Below, piece by piece: positions 46,940 through 57,617 of a stretch of 64,000 bases of DNA. Position numbers and translations under genes: made by a program. The stretch comes from Nocardia altamirensis NBRC 108246. Its GTDB lineage: Bacteria > Actinomycetota > Actinomycetes > Mycobacteriales > Mycobacteriaceae. The stretch covers positions 124,001 to 188,000 of the forward strand of contig NZ_BDAY01000010.1 in assembly GCF_001612685.1 (NCBI RefSeq). The letters run 5' to 3'. How positions within the stretch are numbered: position 1 is the stretch's first letter; the number at the start of each line of letters is the position of its first letter. The notes beneath the pieces are model-generated. The model was not told where the DNA came from, did no database searches, and was given only the letters and a program-made list of their open reading frames with translations.

Positions 46940-48070
46940 ATGACGACAACCTCCCCTGACATCAGCATCGACTGGACCACCCGCGCACGCCGGGTCGGCG
47001 AGACCATGCGCCCCGAGGTAGCCGACCGCGACCGCAGTGGCGAATTCTCCACGGCCGCTTTCGATCTGCTGCGCGAAGCCGGCCTCTCCGCCGCGCTCGT
47101 TCCCGCCGAATTCGGCGGCGGCGGCGCCACCCACCGCGACATGGGCGCGATCCTGCGCGAACTCGGCCGCCACGATCCGTCCACCGCGGTCGCCTTCGCC
47201 ATGCACACCCATCTGGTCGCCGCCCAGGTGTGGCGACACAACCACGGCATCGACGCCGCCCCGCTGTTCGGCAAGGTGGTCGCCGGCGCGATCCTGATCA
47301 GCACCGGCGCCTCGGACTGGGTCGGCTCCAGCGGCCGCGCCGAGCGGGTCGACGGCGGCTATCGGGTGCACGCCCGCAAGGCGCCGGCCAGCGGCGTCGA
47401 GGCGGGCACGGTGCTGGTCACCAGCATCCGCTGGGGCGACGCACCGGAGGGCCCGCACGTCCTGCACTGCGCCGTCCCGCTGGACTCTGCCGGTGTGCGC
47501 ATCGAAAAGACCTGGGACACCCTCGGTTTGCGCGCGAGCGGCTCACACACCGTGATCCTCGACGACGTCTTCGTCCCCGACAAGGCGGTCTCGCTGATCC
47601 GGCGCGCGGATGCCTGGCCACCGTTGCTGAACGTGGTGATGGGCGCGGCGATGCCGCTGGTGATGTCCGCCTACCTCGGCATCGCCGATGGCGCGGTGGA
47701 ATTGGCGGCGGCGCTGGCGGCCGACCGCGCCGACGCACCGACCTTCCAGCTCGCCGGGGAGATGGTCAACGCCCACCTCACCGCCACCGATCTCATCACC
47801 GCCATGTTCACCGCCGCCGACAACCTCCAGTTCGACAACACCGACCAGCACGCCAGCCACATCCTCGCCCGCAAGACCGCCGCCGCCGAAGCACTGCTCA
47901 ACACCGTCCGCATCGCCATCGAAACCGTTGGCGGACTGGGCTATTCGCGGCACTGCGAACTGGAGATGCGCTACCGCGACGTACACGGCTGCCTGTTCCA
48001 TCCGCTGCCGAGGGCCAAGCAGACCCGGTTCTCCGGGCGAGTCCTGCTCGGACACACGCCGAACGGCTGA
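46940..48070 (+). CDS. Acyl-CoA dehydrogenase-like protein
   Basis: A 376-residue member of the acyl-CoA dehydrogenase/flavin monooxygenase group: LREAGLSAALVPAEFGGGGA, HLVAAQVWRHNHG, ILISTGASDWVGSSGRAERV and VGGLGYSRHCELEMRYRDVH. The pattern of the middle domain (GTVLVTSIRWGDAPEG) is closer to the DszC/HsaA-like subgroup than to standard FadE. ATG 46940 is chosen. Divergent from an HxlR regulator, which probably controls it. Confidence 0.87.
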   Translation: MTTTSPDISIDWTTRARRVGETMRPEVADRDRSGEFSTAAFDLLREAGLSAALVPAEFGGGGATHRDMGAILRELGRHDPSTAVAFAMHTHLVAAQVWRHNHGIDAAPLFGKVVAGAILISTGASDWVGSSGRAERVDGGYRVHARKAPASGVEAGTVLVTSIRWGDAPEGPHVLHCAVPLDSAGVRIEKTWDTLGLRASGSHTVILDDVFVPDKAVSLIRRADAWPPLLNVVMGAAMPLVMSAYLGIADGAVELAAALAADRADAPTFQLAGEMVNAHLTATDLITAMFTAADNLQFDNTDQHASHILARKTAAAEALLNTVRIAIETVGGLGYSRHCELEMRYRDVHGCLFHPLPRAKQTRFSGRVLLGHTPNG

Positions 48071-48084
48071 CACCGAACCCCGCC

Positions 48085-48107
48085 GCCCCCATAATCCCCA
48101 TGGGGGC
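48085..48107 (+). terminator. Hairpin after the acyl-CoA dehydrogenase
   Basis: GCCCCCAT pairs with ATGGGGGC around a 7-base loop, 14 bp after the stop codon. Confidence 0.6.
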
Positions 48108-48242
48108 CTAACCCACTCCCCGACTCCGGCCGTCCCGATTTCGTCACACATTCTCGGGGCCTTTTCCGAACGGCCGGGCCTACCGTTGAAGTCGTCGGCC
48201 GCCCGGCCCGACAGTCGCGAAACGTCGAAGGAGCAAGCAGCC

Positions 48243-48788
48243 ATGGTGTCCGTACGCAGGATCGCGCGTTCCCCGATCACCTGGACGCTGGCAGTCCTGC
48301 TCGTGATCGGGCTCGGCGTCGGCTTGGCCCTCACCCAGCCGTGGCGGCTGTTCACCAACACCACCGTCGTCGAGGCCGCACCGACCGTCGCGCAATCCCA
48401 TGGCGCGGCACCGCCCTCGGGCACGGCGCAGGAACCTCGTGTCCTCGCCACCGGCACCTTCGTCTCACACGAACACGACACCTCGGGCAGCGTGCGGATC
48501 CTGCAACTGCCCGACGGCAACCGAGTGCTGCGGCTCGAGGACCTCGACACCTCCGACGGACCCGCATTGCACGTCTGGCTCACCGACGCACCGGTGGTCG
48601 AGGGCAAGGCGGGCTGGTTCCTCTTCGACGACGGCAGGCACACCGACCTCGGCAGCCTGAAGGGCAACAAGGGCAGCCAGAACTACCCCATCGCCGCCGA
48701 CGTCGACCTCGGCACCCTCGCCAGCGTGTCGATCTGGTGCGAACGCTTCCGCGTCTCGTTCGGCGCGGCCACGCTGCAATACACCTGA
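48243..48788 (+). CDS. DM13-domain membrane-anchored protein
   Basis: A 181-residue protein with an N-terminal signal anchor (WTLAVLLVIGLGVGLALTQP), a short linker, and a DM13 domain (residues ~75-180): ATGTFVSHEHDTSGSVRILQ, LRLEDLDTSDGPALHVWLTD, NKGSQNYPIAADVDL and VSIWCERFRVSFGAATL. The single Cys in SIWCERF is the conserved DM13 cysteine proposed to take part in redox chemistry. It acts outside the membrane. AAGGAG lies a good distance upstream of ATG 48243. It is a single-gene unit. Confidence 0.86.
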   Translation: MVSVRRIARSPITWTLAVLLVIGLGVGLALTQPWRLFTNTTVVEAAPTVAQSHGAAPPSGTAQEPRVLATGTFVSHEHDTSGSVRILQLPDGNRVLRLEDLDTSDGPALHVWLTDAPVVEGKAGWFLFDDGRHTDLGSLKGNKGSQNYPIAADVDLGTLASVSIWCERFRVSFGAATLQYT

Positions 48789-48921
48789 CCCGACGGGCCG
48801 CGCCGGCCCGGCCCGAAATAAATGACCCGACAGCGGCGGGTCCGTTATGTCACCATGGAATTCGACGATGATCACCGAGTAACGGTGGTCCACCGAGCAT
48901 GTGGAAAGGAGGAGGTGGCGA

Positions 48922-49056
48922 ATGATCCCGAACGATTCGACTCGAGCGAACGTCGATGCCACGCAACGGTTGTCGATGGACAAACTCGCATCAGGCCGAA
49001 AGCTGAACCAAGCATGCGCCGAACGCGACGACAGCCACCTCCAGGCCGGTAACTGA
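48922..49056 (+). CDS. 44-residue small ORF with strong Shine-Dalgarno
   Basis: Reads MIPNDSTRANVDATQRLSMD, KLASGRKLNQACAERDDSHL, QAGN. The ribosome site AAAGGAGG followed by AGGTGGCG is about the strongest in the window. The product is hydrophilic and not recognised. Straight after its stop is a segment complementary to that ribosome site and nearly identical to the 16S rRNA 3' end. It may be a leader peptide that controls the HNH nuclease/whiB genes downstream. Confidence 0.5.
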   Translation: MIPNDSTRANVDATQRLSMDKLASGRKLNQACAERDDSHLQAGN

Positions 49057-49057
49057 C

Positions 49058-49073
49058 CCGCCACCTCCTTTCT
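49058..49073 (+). promoter_or_regulatory. Anti-Shine-Dalgarno mimic / leader RNA arm
   Basis: CCGCCACCTCCTTTCT contains CACCTCCTTTCT, the sequence of the 16S rRNA 3' end. Its CGCCACCTCC pairs perfectly with GGAGGTGGCG at 48911-48920, the ribosome site of the 44-codon ORF. A helix across 150 nt would close the small ORF; ribosome movement through the ORF would open it. Confidence 0.5.
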
Positions 49074-49092
49074 CGCTCGACTTTCCCGAAAC

Positions 49093-49653
49093 ATGGTGAT
49101 TCCCATGACCTTCCGCCATGCCGCCAGATCCGCGGCACTCACCGCAGACAACTGGATACACACCCCCGTGCTGGTGCTCAACGCGTCCTACGAGGCGCTC
49201 GACGAGATCAGCGCCGACCGTGCCGTCGTGCTGCTGATGGCCGGTACCGCGGAGTCGATCGCCGACCGGGCGCCGCACTTCCTCGTTCGCTCCCAGCGCG
49301 TCGAAGTGCTACTCCCGGAAACCATTCGGCTACGGCACTACGTCTACATCGAGCACACCGGCCGAGTGAACGACGAGAGCCGGGCGACCCTGGCCGGCGT
49401 GCTGCGCCGCGACAAGCACCGGTGCGGCTACTGCGCCGCCTGGGCCCGCACTGTCGACCACATCCGCCCGCGCAGCCGGGGCGGCCCGAACACCTGGGCC
49501 AATCTCGTCGCCTGCTGCGGTCCGTGCAATACGACCAAGGCCGACCGCACCCCGGAAGAGGCAGGCATGCGGCTGCTCTGGCAGCCGAAGGCCCCCAACC
49601 ACCGGGCCAAGCAACAGCGCAGGGTCTGGCAGCAACTCGCCGCCGCGACCTGA
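49093..49653 (+). CDS. HNH endonuclease
   Basis: A 186-residue nuclease: N-terminal VLVLNASYEALDEISADRAV as in actinobacterial stand-alone HNH proteins, then the zinc-supported HNH domain CGYCAAWARTVDHIRPRSRG and NLVACCGPCNTTKADRTPEE (two CxxC pairs, DHIxPRSRGG and the second His/Asn). Starts ATG 49093 and ATG 49105 lack any ribosome site, unusual here, and an anti-Shine-Dalgarno-like segment lies just upstream, suggesting translational control. A whiB gene follows after 26 bp. Confidence 0.9.
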   Translation: MVIPMTFRHAARSAALTADNWIHTPVLVLNASYEALDEISADRAVVLLMAGTAESIADRAPHFLVRSQRVEVLLPETIRLRHYVYIEHTGRVNDESRATLAGVLRRDKHRCGYCAAWARTVDHIRPRSRGGPNTWANLVACCGPCNTTKADRTPEEAGMRLLWQPKAPNHRAKQQRRVWQQLAAAT

Positions 49654-49679
49654 ACCGATCCGAGAAAGGAGAGATCGCG

Positions 49680-49955
49680 ATGAGCGTTCGTACCGACACC
49701 ACCGCCGTGGTGGACCTGACCCTGGCCGAGCTGCTCCCACTCTCGGATTCCCGCGAGTGGCATCGGGCCGCCTGCCGAGGTGACCCGCATCACGAGGCCT
49801 GGTTCCCGTACCCGTCGCAGGACTTCGACTACGCGCGCGAAGTCTGCGCCGGCTGCCCCATCCGGGTGGCCTGCGGCGAATTCGCGGCCAGCACCGGCCA
49901 GTCCGGGGTGTGGGGTGGCCACGAGTTCGACCGAGGGCAGCTGATCCGCCCGTAG
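49680..49955 (+). CDS. WhiB-family iron-sulfur regulator
   Basis: A 91-residue WhiB-like protein. The four 4Fe-4S cysteines are Cys32, Cys56, Cys59 and Cys65 (AACRGD, VCAGCPIRVAC). The turn GVWGG and the following short basic end are present, though the final DNA-binding segment is shorter than in WhiB1/2. AAAGGAGAG precedes ATG 49680. It lies downstream of the HNH gene, probably in one transcript, ended by the hairpin at 49960. Confidence 0.92.
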   Translation: MSVRTDTTAVVDLTLAELLPLSDSREWHRAACRGDPHHEAWFPYPSQDFDYAREVCAGCPIRVACGEFAASTGQSGVWGGHEFDRGQLIRP

Positions 49956-49959
49956 CGAC

Positions 49960-49989
49960 CGCCGCCGTGTCCGCAGGGGCACGGCGGCG
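49960..49989 (+). terminator. Terminator after whiB
   Basis: A perfect 10-bp stem (CGCCGCCGTG / CACGGCGGCG) with a 10-base loop, 4 bp after the whiB stop. Confidence 0.8.
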
Positions 49990-50065
49990 TTCGTCTCGGC
50001 GCGCCGCGCACGGCACGCACCACTCGCCGAGCCCGCAAACCGCAGGTGAACATACACTGTGCTGC

Positions 50066-51733
50066 GTGGGCACTCATCGCAGCGGAGCCAGGTCCCGAGG
50101 AGTCAGCAAAGGTCCGGTTCTCGCCGTGTTAGCCGTTGTGTTGCTGGTCGCGGGCGTCGTCACCTGGTTTCAACTCCGCGACCGCGCAGCCGACGAGGAC
50201 AGCGCAGCGGCCGCCGAGTGCGTCTCCGGCCCCGCGACGCTCTACGTCACGGCCGATCCCGACATCGCCACCCAGGTGCGGGCCGCCGCCGACCGGTACA
50301 ACGCCACCAAGCCGCGCGTCCGTGATCACTGCGCCCAAGTCGCGGTGACCGCGCGCCCCTCCTCGGCCGTCGTCGCGGCCTTCACCAGCGGCAAACCCTG
50401 GGATCAGACCCTCGGACCGCAGCCGGTACTGTGGATCCCCGACTCGACCCGCTCGGTCGAAGCCATGCGGGTGCCCGGCCTGATCGAGGGCAACCCGGCG
50501 CCGATCGCGGTGAGCCCGATCGTGCTCGCCGTGCCGGAACCGTTGCGTGGCGCCCTCGACGAGGCCAAGGTCTCCTGGTCGGATCTGCCACGCCTGCAAC
50601 AGGGTTCGCTCAAAGATATCGGCCTGCCCGGCTGGGGCGGGCTGAAGATGGCGTTACCGGCGGGCGATGCGACGCTCGCCGCGGCCACTGCCGTCGGCTC
50701 CGCGATCTCGGGCACCGAACCGCTGAGCGAGCAGGCCGCCCAATCCGGCCAGGTCGTCTCCGCGATCTCCGGACTCGCCGCCGACGCACCAGAGGAACCC
50801 GATACCGCCGCCGCCTTCGCGACCATCGCAGGCCCGCCGGAGGCCGCCACCGTGCACGCCGTCGCCGCCACCGAGCAACAGGTGAAAACCCAACCGGCGC
50901 TGGCCATCTACCGACCGGTGGGCGTAGGCCCGGTGGCCGATCACCCGGCCGCGCTGATGTCGGGACCGTGGGTGGACAAGACGCAGAACCTCATCGGTGG
51001 ACTCTTCGCCGACTTCCTGCGCGCGCCCGAGCAGGCGCAGGCGTTCACCGCGGCCGGGTTCAGCGCCGCACCGATCGCCGCCGCGCCGCCGCAGAAGGCC
51101 GCGCTCGACAAGGTGCGCGACATCATGGCCAATCCGGTGCTCGGCGTGCACTCCACTGTCCTGCTGGATGTTTCGGCCTCCATGTCCACCAAGGACGGCA
51201 CGCTGACCCGGCTCGCGAACGTGATCGGCGCCGTCAACTCGACGATGGCCGTGATGCCGCCCGACTTCGGCCTCGGCGTCTGGACCTACGGCAAGAACCT
51301 CGACGGCACCAAGCCGTACAAGGTGCAGGCGGCCACCGCGCCGCTCACCACCGACCAGCGCACCAAGATCAGCAACGCGCTCGACGACGTCCAGCCGAGC
51401 GACCAGCGCGCCGATCAGGCCTATCCCACCTTGCTGGCCGCCTTCAAGAACGCGATCGCCGGATACACCGCGAGCCGCACCAACTCGGTGCTGCTCATCA
51501 CCGACGGTCCCGACGACGACTCGACCGTCACCGGCGCCAAGCTCGCCGCCGACATCACCGCGGCCATCGACAAAACCCACCCCGTCCGCATCGACATCAT
51601 CGTGATCGGCGGCACCGGAACCCAGACGCTGCAGGCCATCTCGGAGCAGACCGGCGGCACCTACACGCGCCTGCCCACCTCGAACGACCTCAAGTTCGGG
51701 ACCGCCGTAGTCCAGGCACTCACCACCCCCTGA
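50066..51733 (+). CDS. Membrane-anchored VWA-domain protein with binding-protein-like domain
   Basis: A 555-residue protein, the counterpart of Rv1836c. One N-terminal helix (VLAVLAVVLLVAGVVTWF) anchors it; the next ~330 residues resemble an extracellular solute-binding domain (ATLYVTADPDIATQVRAAAD, VLWIPDSTRSVEA); the C-terminal VWA domain has the MIDAS motif DVSAS (STVLLDVSASMSTKDGTLTR) plus NSVLLITDGPDDDS. It would act on the outer face of the membrane, binding partners through a metal site. GTG 50066 follows a TACACT -10 element at 50053, predicting a leaderless mRNA. Confidence 0.88.
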   Translation: MGTHRSGARSRGVSKGPVLAVLAVVLLVAGVVTWFQLRDRAADEDSAAAAECVSGPATLYVTADPDIATQVRAAADRYNATKPRVRDHCAQVAVTARPSSAVVAAFTSGKPWDQTLGPQPVLWIPDSTRSVEAMRVPGLIEGNPAPIAVSPIVLAVPEPLRGALDEAKVSWSDLPRLQQGSLKDIGLPGWGGLKMALPAGDATLAAATAVGSAISGTEPLSEQAAQSGQVVSAISGLAADAPEEPDTAAAFATIAGPPEAATVHAVAATEQQVKTQPALAIYRPVGVGPVADHPAALMSGPWVDKTQNLIGGLFADFLRAPEQAQAFTAAGFSAAPIAAAPPQKAALDKVRDIMANPVLGVHSTVLLDVSASMSTKDGTLTRLANVIGAVNSTMAVMPPDFGLGVWTYGKNLDGTKPYKVQAATAPLTTDQRTKISNALDDVQPSDQRADQAYPTLLAAFKNAIAGYTASRTNSVLLITDGPDDDSTVTGAKLAADITAAIDKTHPVRIDIIVIGGTGTQTLQAISEQTGGTYTRLPTSNDLKFGTAVVQALTTP

Positions 51734-51742
51734 TCACCCGCG

Positions 51743-51776
51743 AGTGCCCTCCCGCCGAGATCGGCGAGAGGGCACT
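51743..51776 (+). terminator. Terminator after the VWA gene
   Basis: AGTGCCCTC pairs with GAGGGCACT and an inner CGCCG/CGGCG stem follows; 10 bp after the stop codon. Confidence 0.8.
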
Positions 51777-51826
51777 TCACGTTGCGGCGCTTGCTCTTTC
51801 AGCGCCCGATCCGGCAGCGCGCTCGG

Positions 51827-51859
51827 ACACTCGGCGTGAATCTCTTCAGCGCCGAGTGT
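51827..51859. terminator. Second convergent terminator (gcvP side)
   Basis: ACACTCGGCG pairs with CGCCGAGTGT, followed by TTTTCC on the plus strand, 24 bp beyond the gcvP stop. It may work in both directions between the two convergent genes. Confidence 0.65.
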
Positions 51860-51882
51860 TTTCCGCACTCAGCCGGTAGCGC

Positions 51883-54693
<2,811 letters not shown>

Positions 54694-54754
54694 GGCAAGC
54701 TCCCATGGGTCGGGCGGGTCGACGCGGGTGTCGACAGGTACCAGCCCTCCCCCT

Positions 54755-54937
54755 CTGTCGTGGGCGCCTGAGAGATTCGGGTGTCGATCGACATCCCTTT
54801 CCCCATGGGCGGGCAGCTCGAAGCCACCGCTTTCCAGAGGCGCCCAAGCCCGCACGGTCCCTTGTGCCTGAGAGATTGACGGGGAGGTGCTGCTCCTTCG
54901 GCGCCCGGACTCTGGTCGAACCCGGGACTCTCCCGCA
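54755..54937 (-). ncRNA. Tandem glycine riboswitch
   Basis: The 240-bp leader of gcvP contains two copies of the glycine aptamer. Seen on the minus strand: the first begins CGGGAGAGTCCCGGG, has GCGCCGAAGGAGCAGCACC and ends AATCTCTCAGGCA; the second has CTCTGGAAAGCGG, GGGGAAAGGGAT and AATCTCTCAGGCGCC. These are the conserved glycine-riboswitch blocks, in the usual tandem arrangement, about 62 nt before the GTG. It should turn gcvP on when glycine is abundant. Confidence 0.92.
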
Positions 54938-55123
54938 CGGCGTTGGCGCGCCACCAGTTTATGCCGACGCCACGCCCGAACGCGGCACTGGTCCCCTCCT
55001 GGCTGTGTCGCGCTGGTCACGTGGGGTTCGTCGCGAACTCGCCTGTGGAGAGATGCATCGTTTGATGCGCATATCTACCTAACATCATGTGTGATGGTGA
55101 AAACCAAGTGCCACAAAGCACAA

Positions 55124-55158
55124 CACCCCGCTACCCTCTGTGACGGGGAGGCGGGGTG
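55124..55158 (-). terminator. Terminator after the MerR gene
   Basis: CACCCCGC pairs with GCGGGGTG around a partly paired loop, 22 bp after the merR stop and before the gcvP leader promoter. Confidence 0.65.
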
Positions 55159-55179
55159 CCGTGGTGGTTGGTCTGACTA

Positions 55180-55737
55180 TTAACCGGTCTTGCGGTTCAT
55201 CCGTGCCTTGCGCCGGTAGGACAGCTCGTCCTCCGGCCGCTCGGTCACCGCGGACGCGCGTTCTGCCGGGAAGTTGGCGATGGCGCCGGTGAGTTCACGC
55301 ATGGCACCGCTGACGGCGATACCGAAGACGCCCTGCCCGCCCTGCAGTAAATCAACTACCTCCTCAGCCGAGGTGCACTCGTACACCGAGGTGCCGTCGG
55401 AGAACAGCGTGATGCCCGCGAGATCCTGGACGCCTCGGCTGCGCAGATGGTCGACGGCGATCCGGATGTTCTGCAGCGAGATGCCCGCATCCAGGAGCCG
55501 CTTCACGATCTTGAGGACGAGAATGTCTTTGAAGGAATACAGCCGCTGGCTCCCCGAGCCTGCCGCGCTGCGGATGGAAGGCACCACCAATCCGGTGCGT
55601 GCCCAGTAGTCGAGCTGCCGGTAGGTGATCCCGGCCACCTGGCATGCGCTTGGTACTCGGTAGCCGACTAGATCGTCAGGAACCGAGTCGTCCGGGAACA
55701 GGCCTGGCTGTACCACATCCTGCGATTGCTCTGCCAC
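55180..55737 (-). CDS. MerR-family regulator (Rv1830-like)
   Basis: A 185-residue MerR-type protein: YRVPSACQVAGITYRQLDYW, ARTGLVVPSIRSAAGSGSQR and LYSFKDILVLKIVKRLLDAG form the winged helix, followed by a C-terminal domain (LFSDGTSVYECTSAEEVVDL) and a basic tail (RRKARMNRKTG). No metal-binding cysteines are visible. In M. tuberculosis the equivalent gene lies between gcvB and the DUF151 gene and has been linked to growth and cell-cycle/drug-tolerance traits. Targets here are unknown. Confidence 0.9.
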   Translation of the reverse strand: MAEQSQDVVQPGLFPDDSVPDDLVGYRVPSACQVAGITYRQLDYWARTGLVVPSIRSAAGSGSQRLYSFKDILVLKIVKRLLDAGISLQNIRIAVDHLRSRGVQDLAGITLFSDGTSVYECTSAEEVVDLLQGGQGVFGIAVSGAMRELTGAIANFPAERASAVTERPEDELSYRRKARMNRKTG

Positions 55738-55932
55738 TGACCACTCCCTTGCTTCGCCGACGGCTAGCCCTCATCGATGACCCGGCTCCGTTTCGACCTA
55801 CTGCGGTTCTACTTACACTGCAACCTGGCCAAAACGGACGTGGCCCAACTATCGAGATTACTCCCCCTGATTGTCAGGGGAGCACCATCGTCGGGCCAAA
55901 CGCGACGCGCGGGTAAAGTCTCGACCTCTACT

Positions 55933-56406
55933 TCAGCTGTCGGTGGCTTTGAAATCGTCGGGCGAGACCGATTCCAGGAACTCCTTGAACTTTTCGACCT
56001 CGTCCTCGCGCTCGTCCGGCATGACGAGCCCGGCTTCCTCGAGCACCGGCTCCTCGGCGTAGATCGGGCAACCCACCCGCAAGGCGATCGCTACCGAATC
56101 CGACGGCCGCGCCGAGATGTGCAGATCGTTCTCGAAGACCAGATCCGCGTAGAAGGTGCCTTCCTGCAGGTCGACGATGCGCACTTCCTTCAAAGTGTGC
56201 CCGAGCTCGGTGATCAGGATCTTGATCAGATCGTGGGTCAGCGGCCGGATCGGCGTGACCCCCTCTTGTTCCAACACGATCGCGGTGGCCTCGGCCTGCC
56301 CGATCCAGATCGGTAGATACCTGTCCCCCGACACCTCGCGAAGCAGCAGCACGGGCTGGTTCTGCGGCTGCTCGACACGAATACCAATCACACGCATCTC
56401 ACTCAT
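55933..56406 (-). CDS. DUF151 bifunctional nuclease-family protein (Rv1829-like)
   Basis: A 157-residue DUF151 protein: MSEMRVIGIRVEQPQNQPVL, YLPIWIGQAEATAIVLEQEG, THDLIKILITELGHTLKEVR, and FYADLVFENDLHISARPSDS followed by VAIALRVGCPIYAEE. The family adopts a nuclease-like fold; DNase/RNase activity was reported for relatives. Translation appears to be fed by two upstream mini-ORFs joined through ATGA overlaps (56403). It lies between two merR genes in the conserved garA neighbourhood. Confidence 0.9.
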   Translation of the reverse strand: MSEMRVIGIRVEQPQNQPVLLLREVSGDRYLPIWIGQAEATAIVLEQEGVTPIRPLTHDLIKILITELGHTLKEVRIVDLQEGTFYADLVFENDLHISARPSDSVAIALRVGCPIYAEEPVLEEAGLVMPDEREDEVEKFKEFLESVSPDDFKATDS

Positions 56407-56483
56407 GACTCCGCCTCGCTGGCGCTCAGCTCCGTCATGTGCGAAGCACGCTGTGACATGATTCGCTCACTTCGTTCGCTCAT
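56403..56483 (-). repeat. Connector mini-ORF, repeat copy 2
   Basis: A 26-codon frame reading MSERSERIMSQRASHMTELS then ASEAES. Its start overlaps the stop of copy 3 by ATGA and its stop overlaps the DUF151 start by ATGA. DNA is closely similar to copy 1 at 22275 (last ~50 bp) and to copy 3 (first ~44 bp). Confidence 0.72.
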
Positions 56484-56554
56484 GCCTGCGCCTCACTCGA
56501 CCTCGGCATGCGCGATGCACGCTGTGACATGGTTCGCTCGCTACGCTCACTCAT
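56480..56554 (-). repeat. Connector mini-ORF, repeat copy 3
   Basis: A 24-codon frame reading MSERSERTMSQRASRMPRSS then EAQA. GGGAGG lies about 7 bases before its ATG 56554, the only good ribosome site of the chain. It is joined by ATGA to copy 2, which is joined to the DUF151 gene, so ribosomes would load here and pass on. Confidence 0.72.
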
Positions 56555-56725
56555 CGCACTGCCTCCCATACTCGCCGGCCGCCCGGCATGACTGCTGCAG
56601 AGCTCGCCGTACCACGAGTCTAGGCGAACGCGGGCAGGTGCAGCGATCGGTGTGCACAGCCGAAATCGGCGTGTTGGACGACCGAAACATGACGGGGATT
56701 GCAGACCGGTTATTCGGCGGGATGC

Positions 56726-57550
56726 TCAGCCGCCCAGCGACGTCCGCACCGACGACTTCACCAGACACGCATGCAGTGTCAGGGACAGCGCCGCCAACTC
56801 GCGCACCGTTTCCTCGGCCCTGGCACGCGCCCCCGCGTCCCTGCTCTTCGCGATCGGGGCGGCGATCTGCGCGACCAGCGCGGCCTCCCGGTCCGCGGCC
56901 AGCTTGAACGCACGCAGATGCCGTGCCTCCAAACCGAATTCGGCCATCGCCTTGGCGGTCTTGGCCAGCGTCACCGCGTCGCCGTCGAAAAAGCCTGCGG
57001 CGCCGGGGGTGATGAGATTGGCCCGGATCAGGTCGTTGAGGAAGGCGTCATCGATCTCGGCCTTGGCGAGCAAATCCGCGCGGGTGAGCCGGATTTCGTG
57101 ATCGAAACGCAGATCGTCGGGGGAAATTTCGCTGGGCACCACGCCGAGCCTCCTCGGCGCGGCGGCGCCGTTTCTGTTCCCGCCGGGCGCGGCTTGGTGC
57201 TCGGAGTCGGTTACCGACTCCGAGCCACCGGGACGGTCGGCGTGCGCTCGGGCGCGGGCTTCCCGCACCCCGAGCGTCGCCGCACCGCTGTCGATCGCTT
57301 CGAGTTGTTCCTTGATCACCTTGAGCGGCAAGTACTGATCGCGTTGCGCGGTCAGCACGAACCGGAGCCGTTCACAGTCGGCGACGGAGAATCTGCGATA
57401 GCCCGAGGGCGTGCGCTCCGGCCGGATCAGGCCCTCCGCTTCCAGGAAGCGGATCTTGGAGATGGTGATGTCCGGAAAGTCTGGACGCAACAGGTCGAGC
57501 ACGGAGCCGATCGACATGCCTCCGCGTGCCCACTGCGCCGCGCCGGTCAC
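56726..57550 (-). CDS. MerR-family regulator (Rv1828-like)
   Basis: A 274-residue MerR-type protein: SIGSVLDLLRPDFPDITISK, IRFLEAEGLIRPERTPSGYR and RFSVADCERLRFVLTAQRDQ give the winged helix, then a linker (about 100-140, Gly/Ala/Asn-rich), and a long C-terminal helical domain (about 145-270; DHEIRLTRADLLAKAEIDDA). The first is a GTG start at 57550. Next to garA and upstream of the DUF151 gene on the same strand; the inserted linker and large C-terminal domain set it apart from metal-type MerR proteins. Confidence 0.9.
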   Translation of the reverse strand: MTGAAQWARGGMSIGSVLDLLRPDFPDITISKIRFLEAEGLIRPERTPSGYRRFSVADCERLRFVLTAQRDQYLPLKVIKEQLEAIDSGAATLGVREARARAHADRPGGSESVTDSEHQAAPGGNRNGAAAPRRLGVVPSEISPDDLRFDHEIRLTRADLLAKAEIDDAFLNDLIRANLITPGAAGFFDGDAVTLAKTAKAMAEFGLEARHLRAFKLAADREAALVAQIAAPIAKSRDAGARARAEETVRELAALSLTLHACLVKSSVRTSLGG

Positions 57551-57617
57551 AGCGCCGAATCCGTCATGCCACTGACCCCGAGCCCTTCACTTTGCGCGAA
57601 GACCCAGCGTCGCGTGC

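Noticed and set aside
48822-49052. 76-codon plus-strand frame overlapping the 44-codon small ORF
   Set aside because: No ribosome site and composition typical of background; the strong Shine-Dalgarno belongs to the other frame.
54694-55020. N-terminal extension of gcvP up to 55020
   Set aside because: The extra residues are encoded by the glycine riboswitch, and GTG 54693 has a good ribosome site.
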